NCBI GenBank assembly: GCA_005765155.1
Contig: VCCP01000003.1
Coordinates: 1,178,001 to 1,242,000, forward strand
Origin: Zelopaecilomyces penicillatus
Lineage: Eukaryota > Ascomycota > Sordariomycetes > Hypocreales > Pseudodiploosporaceae
Direction: 5' to 3'
Length of the DNA: 64,000 nucleotides
Part shown: positions 21,038 through 31,826 of the stretch, in pieces
Numbering within the stretch: position 1 is the first letter of the stretch
Layout of the letters: each line of letters starts with the position of its first letter
The notes under the pieces: model-generated
Database searches by the model: none
The model's input: the letters and a program-made list of their open reading frames with translations, nothing else
What the model was told of the DNA's origin: nothing
Position numbers and translations under genes: made by a program

Positions 21038-22263
21038 ACAGCACAGCAGTCGTACTGTAATGATAAGGCTGTAGGCCTTCTAATCAGGACGGACACGCCA
21101 GGGCACACCGCATCTGTCCCCCACCGTTCTCAATGGCTGGCCGGTGGGTGGGCGATGCAGGCGGGCAGAAAAAGGATGCTTGGGCGGAGGGGAGGCGATT
21201 CTGTGCGCGAGCGATATTTATGGAGGTTGAGAGGTCTGTCTTTGGTGTTTATGTTTGGACAATGGAGAGATGGAACGCAGCTTGCATGTTCAAGCGAGGC
21301 CGGGCCGCGGCTCCCTAGGCGGCTGCCCAGGCGGCTCCCCAGGTTGTTCGTCACATCAGGCGGTTCCTCAGGCGGTTCCTCAGGTGGTTCTTCAGGTGCC
21401 GATACAGTGGGTGCTGCTCCATGGCCGCCTCACCCGGAGCCCGACGTTCGCCGCTCCAAAGGGCCTTTCAATCCGCCAGCGCTGTGGGTTCCGCTCATGG
21501 ATGCCCTGCCAAGCTTGCGATGTCTTCCATAAGTACTATAATAGTAGTTAGAGTGACCTCAACTACTGTAAGGTAGTGGTCTCAAGTGCTTTGTAAAGAA
21601 GCCCCTACTATGGATTACAGAGCAGTGGAACAGCAGCTTCGCCAATGTAGCCTATGGGCAGTAATAGATAGTAAGCTGCTGGGTGGGGTGATCGCACCAT
21701 GTTTGGAGGGGCAGTGTTTCAAACCAGACGGTTAGTGATCGGATCCATGTTCTTAGTCATCGAGCACAGCGGCTGTCAGGCTCCGATCTCCGAGCGACAG
21801 GCAAAAATACCTACTGTACAGACAATCTACAGGTACCCGCATGGACTGGGGGTGCTTGATGTAATGGAACCACAACCACCAAAAATCGTGTGGAGACGAC
21901 ATCATTCCCTTCATCACCGATGTCGATTGTGATTTCTCATTGAGCCTCAACTCATCCACTTATTTTCTCAGTATCTCTGTCACCCATATCCACATACGCA
22001 CACGCATTTTGCAGCTTACCAGTTTCTCGACTGCTACTTTTTATGCCCATTTGATACAATTGGACTGTCAATTGCGAGATATTACGTCTCATAACCTGCA
22101 CTCTCGTACCCTTGGCTCACATTCTAAACCTTTGCCACATCGTCCATTATTCAGGCTCTGGTCAGCATCAGGGCTGCGCAAACGTACTCTAGTTATCACT
22201 GCGGCTAGGGCTGCGGAATATGTTGTACTAGGTAGTCAGCATTTCCAGTATCCAGCCGCTACA
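21038..22263. promoter_or_regulatory. Divergent promoter region, CDF transporter / sirtuin
   Basis: 1.23 kb between the chosen start codons. It contains the minisatellite listed separately. It also contains, from 21940 onward, an open frame in phase with the sirtuin that may be leader or an N-terminal extension. Confidence 0.45.
21311..21396 (+). repeat. GGCGGTTCCTCA-type minisatellite
   Basis: About seven degenerate copies of a 12-bp unit (consensus near CAGGCGGTTCCT) in tandem, with one interruption at 21344-21356. Two adjacent copies at 21357-21380 are identical. It lies in the divergent promoter between the CDF transporter and the sirtuin. Confidence 0.75.
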
Positions 22264-23466
22264 ATGCCAAAGCCTCTGATGCGAATACCATATACAGACA
22301 TCCTCACACCTCCAATTATTACACCAGCCTCGGCTGCTTCACTTCAAGGCGCCCTGGCGGCGCTCCAAAACTTCTTTGTGGCACCGCCATCTAAAAACCT
22401 TCCGCCATCCACAGTTGTTCTCACTGGCGCTGGTCTCTCAGTAGCTTCAGGCCTTGCAGATTACAGAGGCGTTAATGGGACATACCGGGTCAATAAGACC
22501 TACCGCCCCATCTACTTCCCCGAGTTCGTGCAAAATCACGAGACTCGCAAAAGGTACTGGGCAAGAAGCTTTCTAGGCTGGTCGAGCCTTCACAAAGCTA
22601 AACCCAATGCTGGTCACTACGCAATCAGGGACCTCGCACAGTTGGGGTTGATCAGCAGTGTCATTTCACAGAATGTCGATTCCTTTCACCCCATTGCCCA
22701 CCCCCAAACACCGACTCTAGAACTACATGGGTATCTCAGGTCTGCAGTCTGCACTACTTGCAGATCTGAAGTCCCTCGAGACGAATTTCAACAGGATCTC
22801 GCTCGTCTTAATCCTCGCTGGGCCATTCTATTAGAGGAGGCGTTGGCCGCAGGAGCATTGAATCCAGGCGATCCACTGGAGCGGAGATTCAAAGGCCTCA
22901 GAGCCAACCCAGATGGCGATGTCGATTTACCAGACGCACCGTACTCAACTTTTAGGTACCCCCCGTGTCCTAAATGCCTGAACAATCCATCAAAAACCCC
23001 CGACGGCCGTGACCATCATGTCCAGGTCGACGGCGAAGGCGCGTGGATGCCGTCCAGCACATCGGGCGTCTTAAAACCCGCTGTTGTTATGTTTGGTGAG
23101 AGCATCGCACCCGCTGTTAAGAAAGCCGCCGAGGATGCCATTGACGCAAGTGGCAAGCTGCTCGTTCTCGGAACATCGCTTGCTACGTACTCGGCATGGA
23201 GGTTGGCAAAGAGAGCCAAAGATAGAGGAATGCCCATAGCGATTGTTAGTATGGGCGGAGTGAGAGGAGAGGACCAGCTCTTTGGGGGCCTTAGCTCTCA
23301 GCAAACCGGGGTGGAGGCTGTCAGAGTGGACTTTTCCACTGACCAGCTTCTACCAGCCTTGGTCTCACAATTGCGCCAAGACATGGCATCAAGCCCACGG
23401 CCCATTTCGACGGCTGGCGAGGAAGTACGGCTAAATTCAAGCGTATTTAAGAACATGCTTTCATAA
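22264..23466 (+). CDS. SIRT4-like NAD-dependent protein deacylase (sirtuin)
   Basis: Single exon, 400 aa from the ATG at 22264. Visible sirtuin elements are TGAGLSVASGLADYRG (NAD loop, about residues 54-69), the QNVD motif (136-139), the general-base His in LELHG (His155), two zinc-binding Cys pairs (C163/C166 and C235/C238), KPAVVMFGE and LGTSLATYSAWRL. The arrangement is closest to class II sirtuins (SIRT4 type), which are usually mitochondrial. Residues between the Cys pairs form a long insert (about 69 residues). The usual Leu-His after QNVD is SFH here. The frame is open upstream to an ATG at 21940, which would add 108 residues; I chose 22264 because MRIPYTDILTPP looks like the start of related fungal proteins. 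Substrate and acyl preference cannot be read from the sequence. Confidence 0.85.
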   Translation: MPKPLMRIPYTDILTPPIITPASAASLQGALAALQNFFVAPPSKNLPPSTVVLTGAGLSVASGLADYRGVNGTYRVNKTYRPIYFPEFVQNHETRKRYWARSFLGWSSLHKAKPNAGHYAIRDLAQLGLISSVISQNVDSFHPIAHPQTPTLELHGYLRSAVCTTCRSEVPRDEFQQDLARLNPRWAILLEEALAAGALNPGDPLERRFKGLRANPDGDVDLPDAPYSTFRYPPCPKCLNNPSKTPDGRDHHVQVDGEGAWMPSSTSGVLKPAVVMFGESIAPAVKKAAEDAIDASGKLLVLGTSLATYSAWRLAKRAKDRGMPIAIVSMGGVRGEDQLFGGLSSQQTGVEAVRVDFSTDQLLPALVSQLRQDMASSPRPISTAGEEVRLNSSVFKNMLS

Positions 23467-23491
23467 GCCAAAATGTGACAAGTAGAGAAGC

Positions 23492-24170
23492 TTAATAGAA
23501 ATTTCCAAAGCTAGTTGGCTTCGCCTTCGCAGGTGATGAGTCTGGTGTGGATTGTGCTGATATGGACTGTTGAGATTGACTCGTCGATAAATCGACGGGA
23601 GTTGGTTGCAATGGTGTAGCCTTCGCCTGTTCTGCCTTTGGAGCTTTCGGGGTTGTTTCATCTCGCTCGATTGCTTGCAATACTAGGTGTTGAGAGCTTA
23701 TTAGCCAAGCCACCACAATGCAGCAAGGAACGTTACTCACACTCGTCCCAATCTGCCTCCTTCTGAGCATCTCCTGTGCCCAGAATCTTATCCACATCGA
23801 CATCTTCCCCATTCTGTATTCTCTTCACCACCTCCCGAAGCTGTTCGATGCGCACGTTTGATCGTCGCATATATCGCTCCGTCTGGTTTCGCAAGGCAAT
23901 CATCTGGATGGACATGGAGCCGATAAGCAAGAACATGACAATGAAATATGTGGCTGGGTTCCATTCTTGATTCTTCAATGTCTTTTTTCTGCCGACGTTC
24001 TTCTTCCGCAGAGGCTTTGGAATGAGTGACTTCCAAAAAGAGCCCTGGACGACGGTTGCTGGCGCTGTGCTGGAGAAACGGATACCAATCTGAGAATTGG
24101 CCAGAGCCCTTATGGCCTGTGAAGCCATGCTAGGCCTTCCTGCGCATAGCATTATCCGTTGGGTCGCCAT
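23492..24170 (-). CDS. Small mitochondrial single-pass membrane protein (DUF5321-like)
   Basis: Two exons, 23741-24170 and 23492-23682 (58-bp intron), 206 aa. The N-terminal 35 residues are basic and hydroxylated with no acids (MATQRIMLCAGRPSMASQAI, then RFSSTA), a mitochondrial presequence. A basic segment (KPLRKKNVGRKK) precedes one hydrophobic helix (TYFIVMFLLIGSMSIQMIAL, about residues 78-97). A charged helix follows (RRSNVRIEQLREVVKRIQNG), then a Pro/Thr/Ser-rich tail. The layout fits the fungal DUF5321 family as I remember it, which has no established function; I cannot confirm the family without a search. The gene is divergent from separase across 349 bp. Confidence 0.75.
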
Positions 24171-24519
24171 GCCACTACTTTGTCGACTTCAACGAGGAGA
24201 TCTGGGTTCCTCGTACAATTTGCAATGGGTTATTACAGAGAGCTGCTTGTAAAGCGCCGGACCAGGTTCTAGAAAGACGCACGGACCAAGACATCGGACA
24301 ATGGGTTGGTTGCCCCATCAACCGCCGGTGTTTAGCCTCCGCCTCTGTAATGATGGACCCGCGTATACATACTAGGGACTGGCGAAGGCGTGCCACGCCC
24401 TATTTGGATTCACTAGAATACAGCATTTGTCTTTTTTTGTCCAGTTTAGATCATTTTGTTTTGGAGTCTCTTGGTCAGTTGTTATGACATGTTTTAGGAA
24501 CTTGCACACATAGGCATCC
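24171..24519. promoter_or_regulatory. Divergent promoter, mitochondrial protein / separase
   Basis: 349 bp between divergent start codons. An antisense frame continues through this region from separase and is regarded as chance. No other feature is evident. Confidence 0.5.
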
Positions 24520-27500
24520 ATGGCTTCACTACAAGCAAAAATCGATGCTATAAAAGCAGCCGTCTCCACGACGTCGAGCTGCACACCAACAACGGTGGTA
24601 TCATTAAAAGACTTGTTGCTACCGGAATCCGAGCAGCCAGCACCGAGATCGAAGTCGACGACCCGAGCTACGAAGACATTAGTCGGTGGAAAAACGAAAA
24701 ACAGTACCGTCTCGAAGAAAGCCTCTGGTGACGCGCTGGACGAGGCGCTGAGCGCGCGAGACAGGACGGCTCTAGCTACGAATATCATCAACCTCACAAT
24801 CAAGTCCCTTACTGAGGCTAGCAAGCCTCCGCCTCCCAGCACACCCGTCAAGCAGAATGACGGGCCTCGACAAGCGAATGGAAAACGAACGCTGAGGCGA
24901 TCTTTGTCTGCGCCGCTTTCGCCACTGCCCTCTAGGACCCTCAATCGCGTTGCGACTCTGCCAAATGGAGCAGCTATTCCTTCGAAAAATGGTTCGCAAG
25001 CGCAAACGCAGTCAACAGGATGTTTAGCTACAGTGGAGTGCGCACGCGTTGCATTTGCTTGTCTTCGCTCTACTAGAGGCCCCATCTTGCCGGACCAGAC
25101 AGACTTCCAGCTTGAGAACGGCATGGCAGCATTGGTTGGTAAGCTCCTTGGCCTCAACATGCATGACCAAGCACTGAAGGAGCTGAGGATCCTGAAACGA
25201 AGGCTCAATGCACTTACGCCGTCAAATCCCGCCAGCAATGCAAAGGATGCTCAGGAAAACAACGTCTCAGGAGCTGCTGATTTGCTTGAGTTCAACGGGA
25301 CATTACCGAAGCAGAGCTTGTCCACAGTGGTCGCATACCAAACCCAGGTGCTAAAGCTAATAACCGCAACAAAGAAGCCTGCACATATTGAAGCTATTCT
25401 TCCCCATCTCAACGAATCAATCGCTTCATCTCCATTTAACATCTTGTCGACGTTAGCTAAATCTGGAGAAAAGGAAGCAGCCAAGGCCGCGCGCCAGCTG
25501 GCATCGCTCTCGCAGATGCTTCTCTCTCTTGCGCCCAGCGTTTCCAGTCAGGAAGATGCCGTTGCTATGGAACCAAGGCTGAGCCCCTCGCCTCAGGTAG
25601 CCTTTGAGTTACAGGTGCTGGCCTTTAGAACACAGCTAGGATGGTGGCGGCTTGCTGGTCATCAAGGGAATATTGATAACGAGATCTTATCCCCTTTTGC
25701 TCGTTGTGTTCGAGCCTTTGTGCGACGCCAGAAATCCGATGATCCTTTAGTCTATCAAACCATATCTACCGCATTCGATAATCTGTTGCAACTGGTCCAC
25801 TCTCAAAAATACCGCCCTGAAACCTCACCCGACTCACCTCTAGTGCTCATGTATCAACTCCTTGGGTGCGCGGCTCAATCAGCGAGACAGTATGATGAGG
25901 CTTATCGTTGGTTCTATAGCTTGAAGAAGTTACTACCTTCAGCCCATGAACCATCGGTTCGTTCCTGTTCAATTGCTGCTCGCCTTCTTGCTTCTGCATT
26001 GAAACAATCTAAAATGGCACCCGAGGTCGATCAGATTGTGCATGAGGTCATTGATGGCCTGGATGGTAGTCTCAGCGGGACTGTTGCAGAGCTTAACGAA
26101 CTCCTAGAAAGTCTCTCTCTTACCAGACGTTCTGTTGTCGGCGTCCTCATGAATGTTCTAGGTCCTAATGCATCGCAAGATCGCCACCCACGAGCTCTCA
26201 TCGATCTTTTGAAAACCTTCGTTCTCCGATATCCCCGTTTCGTTCGCCGTTGGATGGGACTCCCCCCCGGCAAAGATGCTTCCCCGAAACAGGTATTGCA
26301 ATTCGATCAACGGAGACAGCTGGTTATGCAGTCCATTGGCCAGGTTCTTGACGCCACTTTACTGGTGGTTAAGTGTGACATTCAGACTGGGGCCTGTGAG
26401 TGGCAGACCGTGGATGATGTTTTGCAGCATTGTGTATCACTTCTCGAAGCTGTTTCGGATTCCGTCATGTCAATAGCGAAGACCGAGCAAGTCGGGGGAT
26501 ACTATGTCAAAATCTCAAGTCTTTACTTCTCCATGTTTTCCCAGCTGCGGAAAGAATCCACCAAGGCCAGGGAAACGAACAAGCAGATACTCCAGGCTCT
26601 GAATCGATCAATCGACTCGGTCAAAGACTGTTCTGCTAGTGAACGGGACAAGGCTCAACTCTTGACCAAATTGGAGCTCTTTGCAGACTTGTGTAAGGGA
26701 GCCGGCAGAAATGAAGACGCTGTGCGAACTTTGCGATCTATTTGCACTACTATGGCTGAGGATGGTGTCTTGTCGGATGTTGCTACGGCGCTCGCGACAC
26801 AACCCCCAAGTCTTGCTTGGCATATGAACGAAAAGGCTTCAACCATGTCTCGCACACTTCGCTCTATTGCAAAACTTGACAGGTCATGGAATGATTGGAC
26901 ATTTTTTCTCCCGGAGACGGAGCGTGCCGCCGTCCTAGAACACTTGATGCACATTCGCAGTTTGGGGGCCTCTTCTTCTTCACAGCCGCTTCGGCTTCGA
27001 GACCCAGGGCTTACAGCCTTGCTGAGGATATACACATCAGAGAAATATCCTGTTAGGCGGCTCCGCGTCTTGCTTCACCTCTTCTATCAGAATATTGGTG
27101 AGACAGAAGATGCAGATGATATCATCTCCCACGTTAATGAAGCTCTGGATCAAGTACAGCAAAAGCAGATGGCTGAGGATGCTGCACTTGTACGATATAT
27201 CCCGCATCTACAAACTTATCATGCTTCTATCTCAGCCTTGGTCGAGGCTGACGCTCCACTCTTCGATTCATGTATCAAGGAAGCAATTTCTACATGGAAG
27301 TCTATGGTAGGTGCCTGCCAAAATGAGACCGACCTGCACTCAAAAATAGACGACCCCAAGAAGCTGCTTGATCATTTACTCTCATTGAGTCAGTTTGCTG
27401 GTATGAGGGGTGGAAGTAGTTTGCAGCTTGCGATTTTGGAACTCTCAATTGCTCTATCCAAATGCTTTGTGCAGGGTTCTAACTCGGATGGCGAGCACAT

Positions 27501-30500
27501 GATAATTAGCCAAAGCCATTTAGTTGCTCAATATGTCAGCATTGGACTTTTCCCCCGAGCACTCAAGACCCTTGAACAGACAGAGGAGCTCGTCAATCAA
27601 TACGAAGGTTTGTCTCGGCGAACTCTTGCTAGCTTTCACCTTTCACAGGCTGAATATCATGCCGGAATTGGCAACACTGATGCCGCGTAAGTCAAATTAC
27701 CACCCATGTGGTACCTTCAACTAACTCTCTTTAGCCTGGCATGCCTTTCCAAGGCTAGCAACATCTGTAACGACTCCTACTCATCCTGGGCTCAGAACAA
27801 ATCACAGGCCACGATGATGCTCTCAATGACTTCATTGTTGCAGTCCACTGTTGCTCTTCAAACAGGAGATATTCAGGATGCTCTTACCAGCATTAAGTCT
27901 GCCGTTCGCATGCTCTCACATGATTGGTCAAAACTCGAAGCATCCCTTTCGAGTGCAGGAAACAGAGCCGATTTGAGCATAGCTGAAAGTAATAATTCTC
28001 AACTAGAGTTGAAAACAGCCAATGGCCAAGTCCTTGGCCCTCGATTTTGGAGTCTCGCTTCGCCTCTATTACGATGCTTGTTACATATTTCTTCCGTATA
28101 TGCGCACATTGGCATGTTCCAAGAGACCGTTTACTATGCCGAGTCCGCCTGGAAAATTGCGGAAAACACACAGTCGCCTCTCTATAAGGCTCAGGTTTCA
28201 TCGTGGATTGGCTCAGTCTATCTCAAGGCTGGGAAATTGGAGAAAGCTCTCACGATCTTCAATGATGTGGAGAGTCAGATGCCGCGAGATATTTGCTCCT
28301 CACGAGTTCGCTTTGCACGCCAAGTTGGAGAATTTTACTGGGAAATGGGCGAAAACGACAAGGCATTGAAGTTTCTTGAGGTTGCTGAGAAGACAGCCCT
28401 TCTCTTGAGTTTAAATGAAGAGCCTGCTGATATTCCCGTTGAACAACATACCGAGCCTACTATTAAAGCCAAAGCCAGCACGTCATCCAGGGCCACTCGC
28501 GCAACCAAGACGACTAGAGCCAAGACGCCTGTTGCCTCCAGAGGCCAAAGCAAGGCGGTGTCTGTCAAGGCCAAGCCACCGCCTCCTGTTACCCCTTTAC
28601 AAATTCCCACCGATGTCTACCAAGCATCCTTATTCGCTGCCATTATCCTGTCGCGGACACTCGGACTCATAAATCAAAAAGACTGGGCATCAGCATTAAC
28701 AACCTTGGAACAAGTCAGGGATCTGCCTAAGCTAACTGGGACACTCTCCCAAGAGCAAGTCATGACCGCCGTTTCCCTCATCGGTCATAGTATGGAACAG
28801 ATGATTTCAGACCCGGTCTTTTCTGTCATGCAGGATTCGACAATCTCATTTCCAGCTATCTTTGGTGCCACAGAGAGGTGCTCTCCAGAGAAGCCGTCAC
28901 CCTGCAAATCACCACGGAAAGGCCGAGGCGTAGCCGCTTCACGGAAGCTTCAGAAGGATCATAATGTGCCTGTATTTACAGATGCCTTAAGACAGGCACA
29001 GGAGCTGCTCATGAATGCTCATGCATCTGCACTATCGAGCTCTGATAGTAGCATGGTACACCGCATCTCTGCACTACTTCAGAGCACGATTATTTTCCTC
29101 TCTGCGACATCGGCGACGAAATCCAAGAGCATACCTCACTCAGGCTTGGCTACAGTGGCAGTTGACATGGCTCGCAACATTACTTGGAGACGGGAGCAAG
29201 AGACTTTAGACAACATAGCTTCAAAGACGAACACGACAGCTTCGAGCACAAATCATAGCTCAAGTCTTGGCTTTACTACTGACATGGCAAAATTCCAGAA
29301 AAGTTATGTGGACATGGTACCCAAGAAATGGAGTGTCATTTCCATTAGCCTCAGTGACAATCGTCACGATCTTTGCATCACTAAATTCCAGGCAGGAAAT
29401 AGCCCCTTCATACTTCGCCTACCCCTGGAGAGAGCCAACTCCCGAGACGCTGACTCCGAAGTTTTCAATTTTGAACACGGACGCGAGGAACTGCTCAATA
29501 TTATCAAACTTGCCAATGAGACAAGCCATTCCGCACGGGATTTTACTGCCAAGGGCGAACGAGGTGCATGGTGGGCTGAGCGAGACGAATTGGACAATCG
29601 GCTTAAGGACCTTCTTATGACGATTGAGACAACTTGGCTGGGTGGGTTTAAGGGCATCTTTTCTCAACATCGGCGACAGTCGGACTTACTAGCACGATTT
29701 CAAAAAAGCTTTCATCAGATGCTTGATCGAAGCTTGCCTTCCCGAAGCAGGGTTCGCGGGAAGAAGACTGCAAAGGCGCCATCCGTTACTCTCGACCCTA
29801 GGATTCTCGATCTCTTTATTGGTCTGGGTGACCCAACTGACCCTGATTGCGACTTTGATGAAGCACTCAACGATCTCCTTTACTTTGTGGTCGATATTCT
29901 CCAATTTCATGGAGAGCGGAATGCTTATGATGAGATAGACTTTGATGCCATGGTCATTGAGACATATGATGCTCTCCGAGGATACTATTCCGCGGCGAAG
30001 TCTGAATCAGATAGGGAGGATGGCGCGCATACAGTTCTTGTCTTGGATAAGGCTTTGCATGCTTTCCCTTGGGAGTCACTCCCATGCATGCAGGAGCAGG
30101 CAGTTTCCCGGGTTCCCTCACTAGCATGTCTTCGACAACTGATTCTTGAGGCGAACTTTCCGTCCAAAACAGTTTCGTCTACGAACGACGATTCTGTAGA
30201 TGAACCGCAAGGCCACTACGTCTCGGCGAATGCGGGTACATATATTCTCAATCCCTCCTCCGATCTGAAGAATACTCAGACCTTTTTCCAGTCATCATTC
30301 TCGTCTTTGGAATCCTGGACAGGTATTGTCAACGAAGCTCCCGATGAAACCTCCTTTGAGAAGGCGCTGTCATCTTCTGATTTACTGGTCTACTTTGGTC
30401 ACGGCAGCGGTGCTCAATACATTCGCGGAAAGACAATCAGACGCCTTGAGAAATGCAAGCCGGCAACATTCCTCATGGGGTGTAGCTCCGCTGCGCTGAC

Positions 30501-30867
30501 TGAGGCGGGTGAATTTGAGTGCTATGGCCCCGTCTGGAACTATATGATGGCAGGATGTCCTGCCGTAGTAGGCACACTCTGGGATGTCACAGATCGTGAC
30601 ATTGACAGGTTTGCCGGTCGAACCTTTGAGGAATGGGGACTCTTTGCCAGAGGCACTTTCGACGACCAATCACAAAAGGGAAGAAGCAAAGGGAAAGGCC
30701 CCATGAGGTCGTCCAGCGACGTCAGCCAAATGGAGGATGGTGTTGAAGCTGGCGGCGGCAAGCTCTCATTAGCAGAAGCCCTGGCTCGGGCCCGAGACGC
30801 ATGTCGATTCAAGTATCTCAATGCCGCAGCAGTGGTCTTGTATGGAATACCTGTATACATCAAATAG
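24520..30867 (+). CDS. esp1: Separase (separin, peptidase C50)
   Basis: Two exons, 24520-27686 and 27735-30867, joined by a 48-bp intron that reads a stop at once if retained; 2,099 aa, in the usual range for fungal separases (BimB/Cut1). The C-terminal protease domain has both catalytic residues in their motifs: His1945 in YFGHGSG and Cys1972 in MGCSSA, followed by the PAVVGTLWDVTD block that is typical of C50. The remaining 1,700 residues are mostly helical and repetitive, consistent with the TPR/HEAT-like superhelix that binds securin. A linker near 28450-28600 is Ala/Thr/Lys/Arg-rich (SSRATRATKTTRAK) and probably disordered. The enzyme cleaves cohesin Scc1/Rad21 at anaphase after securin is degraded. 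The start MASLQAKIDAIKAAV lies in a plausible context. Confidence 0.94.
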
Positions 30868-31826
30868 AATTTGGTGTGAGGTTCACATGAAGTCCGCAGA
30901 GCTCAGCCTAAACACATTTTCAACAAGACATTATAAGAGAAACAGGGAGGACAACGGGAAAGGGGAGCTCTATAATATCTACATGATGCCATGGCATCAT
31001 ATTTGGGGCAACTCTATACATAATTAGATTTGGACCAGAATGGGTACCGCTGGTTCTCAGGAAACAGCGTGTGTAGATCATTGTCATCTTTTCTTCTTGT
31101 TCTAGCATAGCGAAGGCGTTGGAGCGTTATAACTAGACTTCTGTGTCTAGTATCGCTCAGTAGATGGAACTGGTTATTGCTATTTTTGAATACATTTAAT
31201 TCACTCATGAATATGTGGTTTCTCCTTTAATCACACAAGAAAGTCTGGTGCCATAATAATTGCACACTTGGAAAAGAGAATCATCGACTTGTTTCATTTA
31301 GATGCTACACTTTAGATCAATTGCATGCGTCCATTTGGCTTCAACATAAGTATAAACCTCCTTCACTTCATCACTCTTCTTTGAGAACTGCCGTTGTGGT
31401 AACATACTGGCACCATATCGTCTAGTAGAAGCCCAAATTCATAATCAGCCTCATGAGGCAAAAACAACAATGAATTATGCTTGCTAGGGGTATAATAAAG
31501 CTTCCATCTCAAATGAGAGGCCATCCATCCATACAGCGCCGTTCCCAATGTTAGAATATCCCATTCCTCCCCAGAGAGATCCATATCTTGATATATCATG
31601 AGCAGTCAAAGATGCTCCTCTGCGCTAGTACTACTCACATGGACATATTGTCAAGTGCGGCGGTACATCCCTGGCCCTATTACATGTCCACATGTGCTAT
31701 CCGTGTCCAACCATCTCTATAAGATTTTGCATCCAGGTCCCGTTCCATTTCCCCCAAGTCGTAATATTAACATCGCACGTAATTAGAATAATAGTAGTAT
31801 TTCAGGCAAGTTTGGCTCTGGCGCCA
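30868..31826. other. Convergent spacer between separase and the Zn2Cys6 factor, with a possible gene fragment
   Basis: 960-bp tail-to-tail interval holding both 3' UTRs. On the minus strand, 31363-31599 encodes a 78-aa frame with protein-like composition (DMDLSGEEWDILTLGTALYG, then SLLFLPHEADYEFG). Upstream of it, in another frame, lies a short stretch reading DTDSTCGHVIGPGMYRR. This could be a relic gene or chance. I do not recognise the family. Confidence 0.3.

Noticed and set aside
21038..21110. Extension of the CDF transporter frame upstream of 21037
   Set aside because: A separate frame starts here (to 21108) but is not in phase with the transporter; the Arg-rich start at 21037 is sufficient.
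24372..25238. 288-residue minus-strand frame opposite the separase start
   Set aside because: Antisense to a well-supported separase exon, with no recognisable domain and no splice logic.
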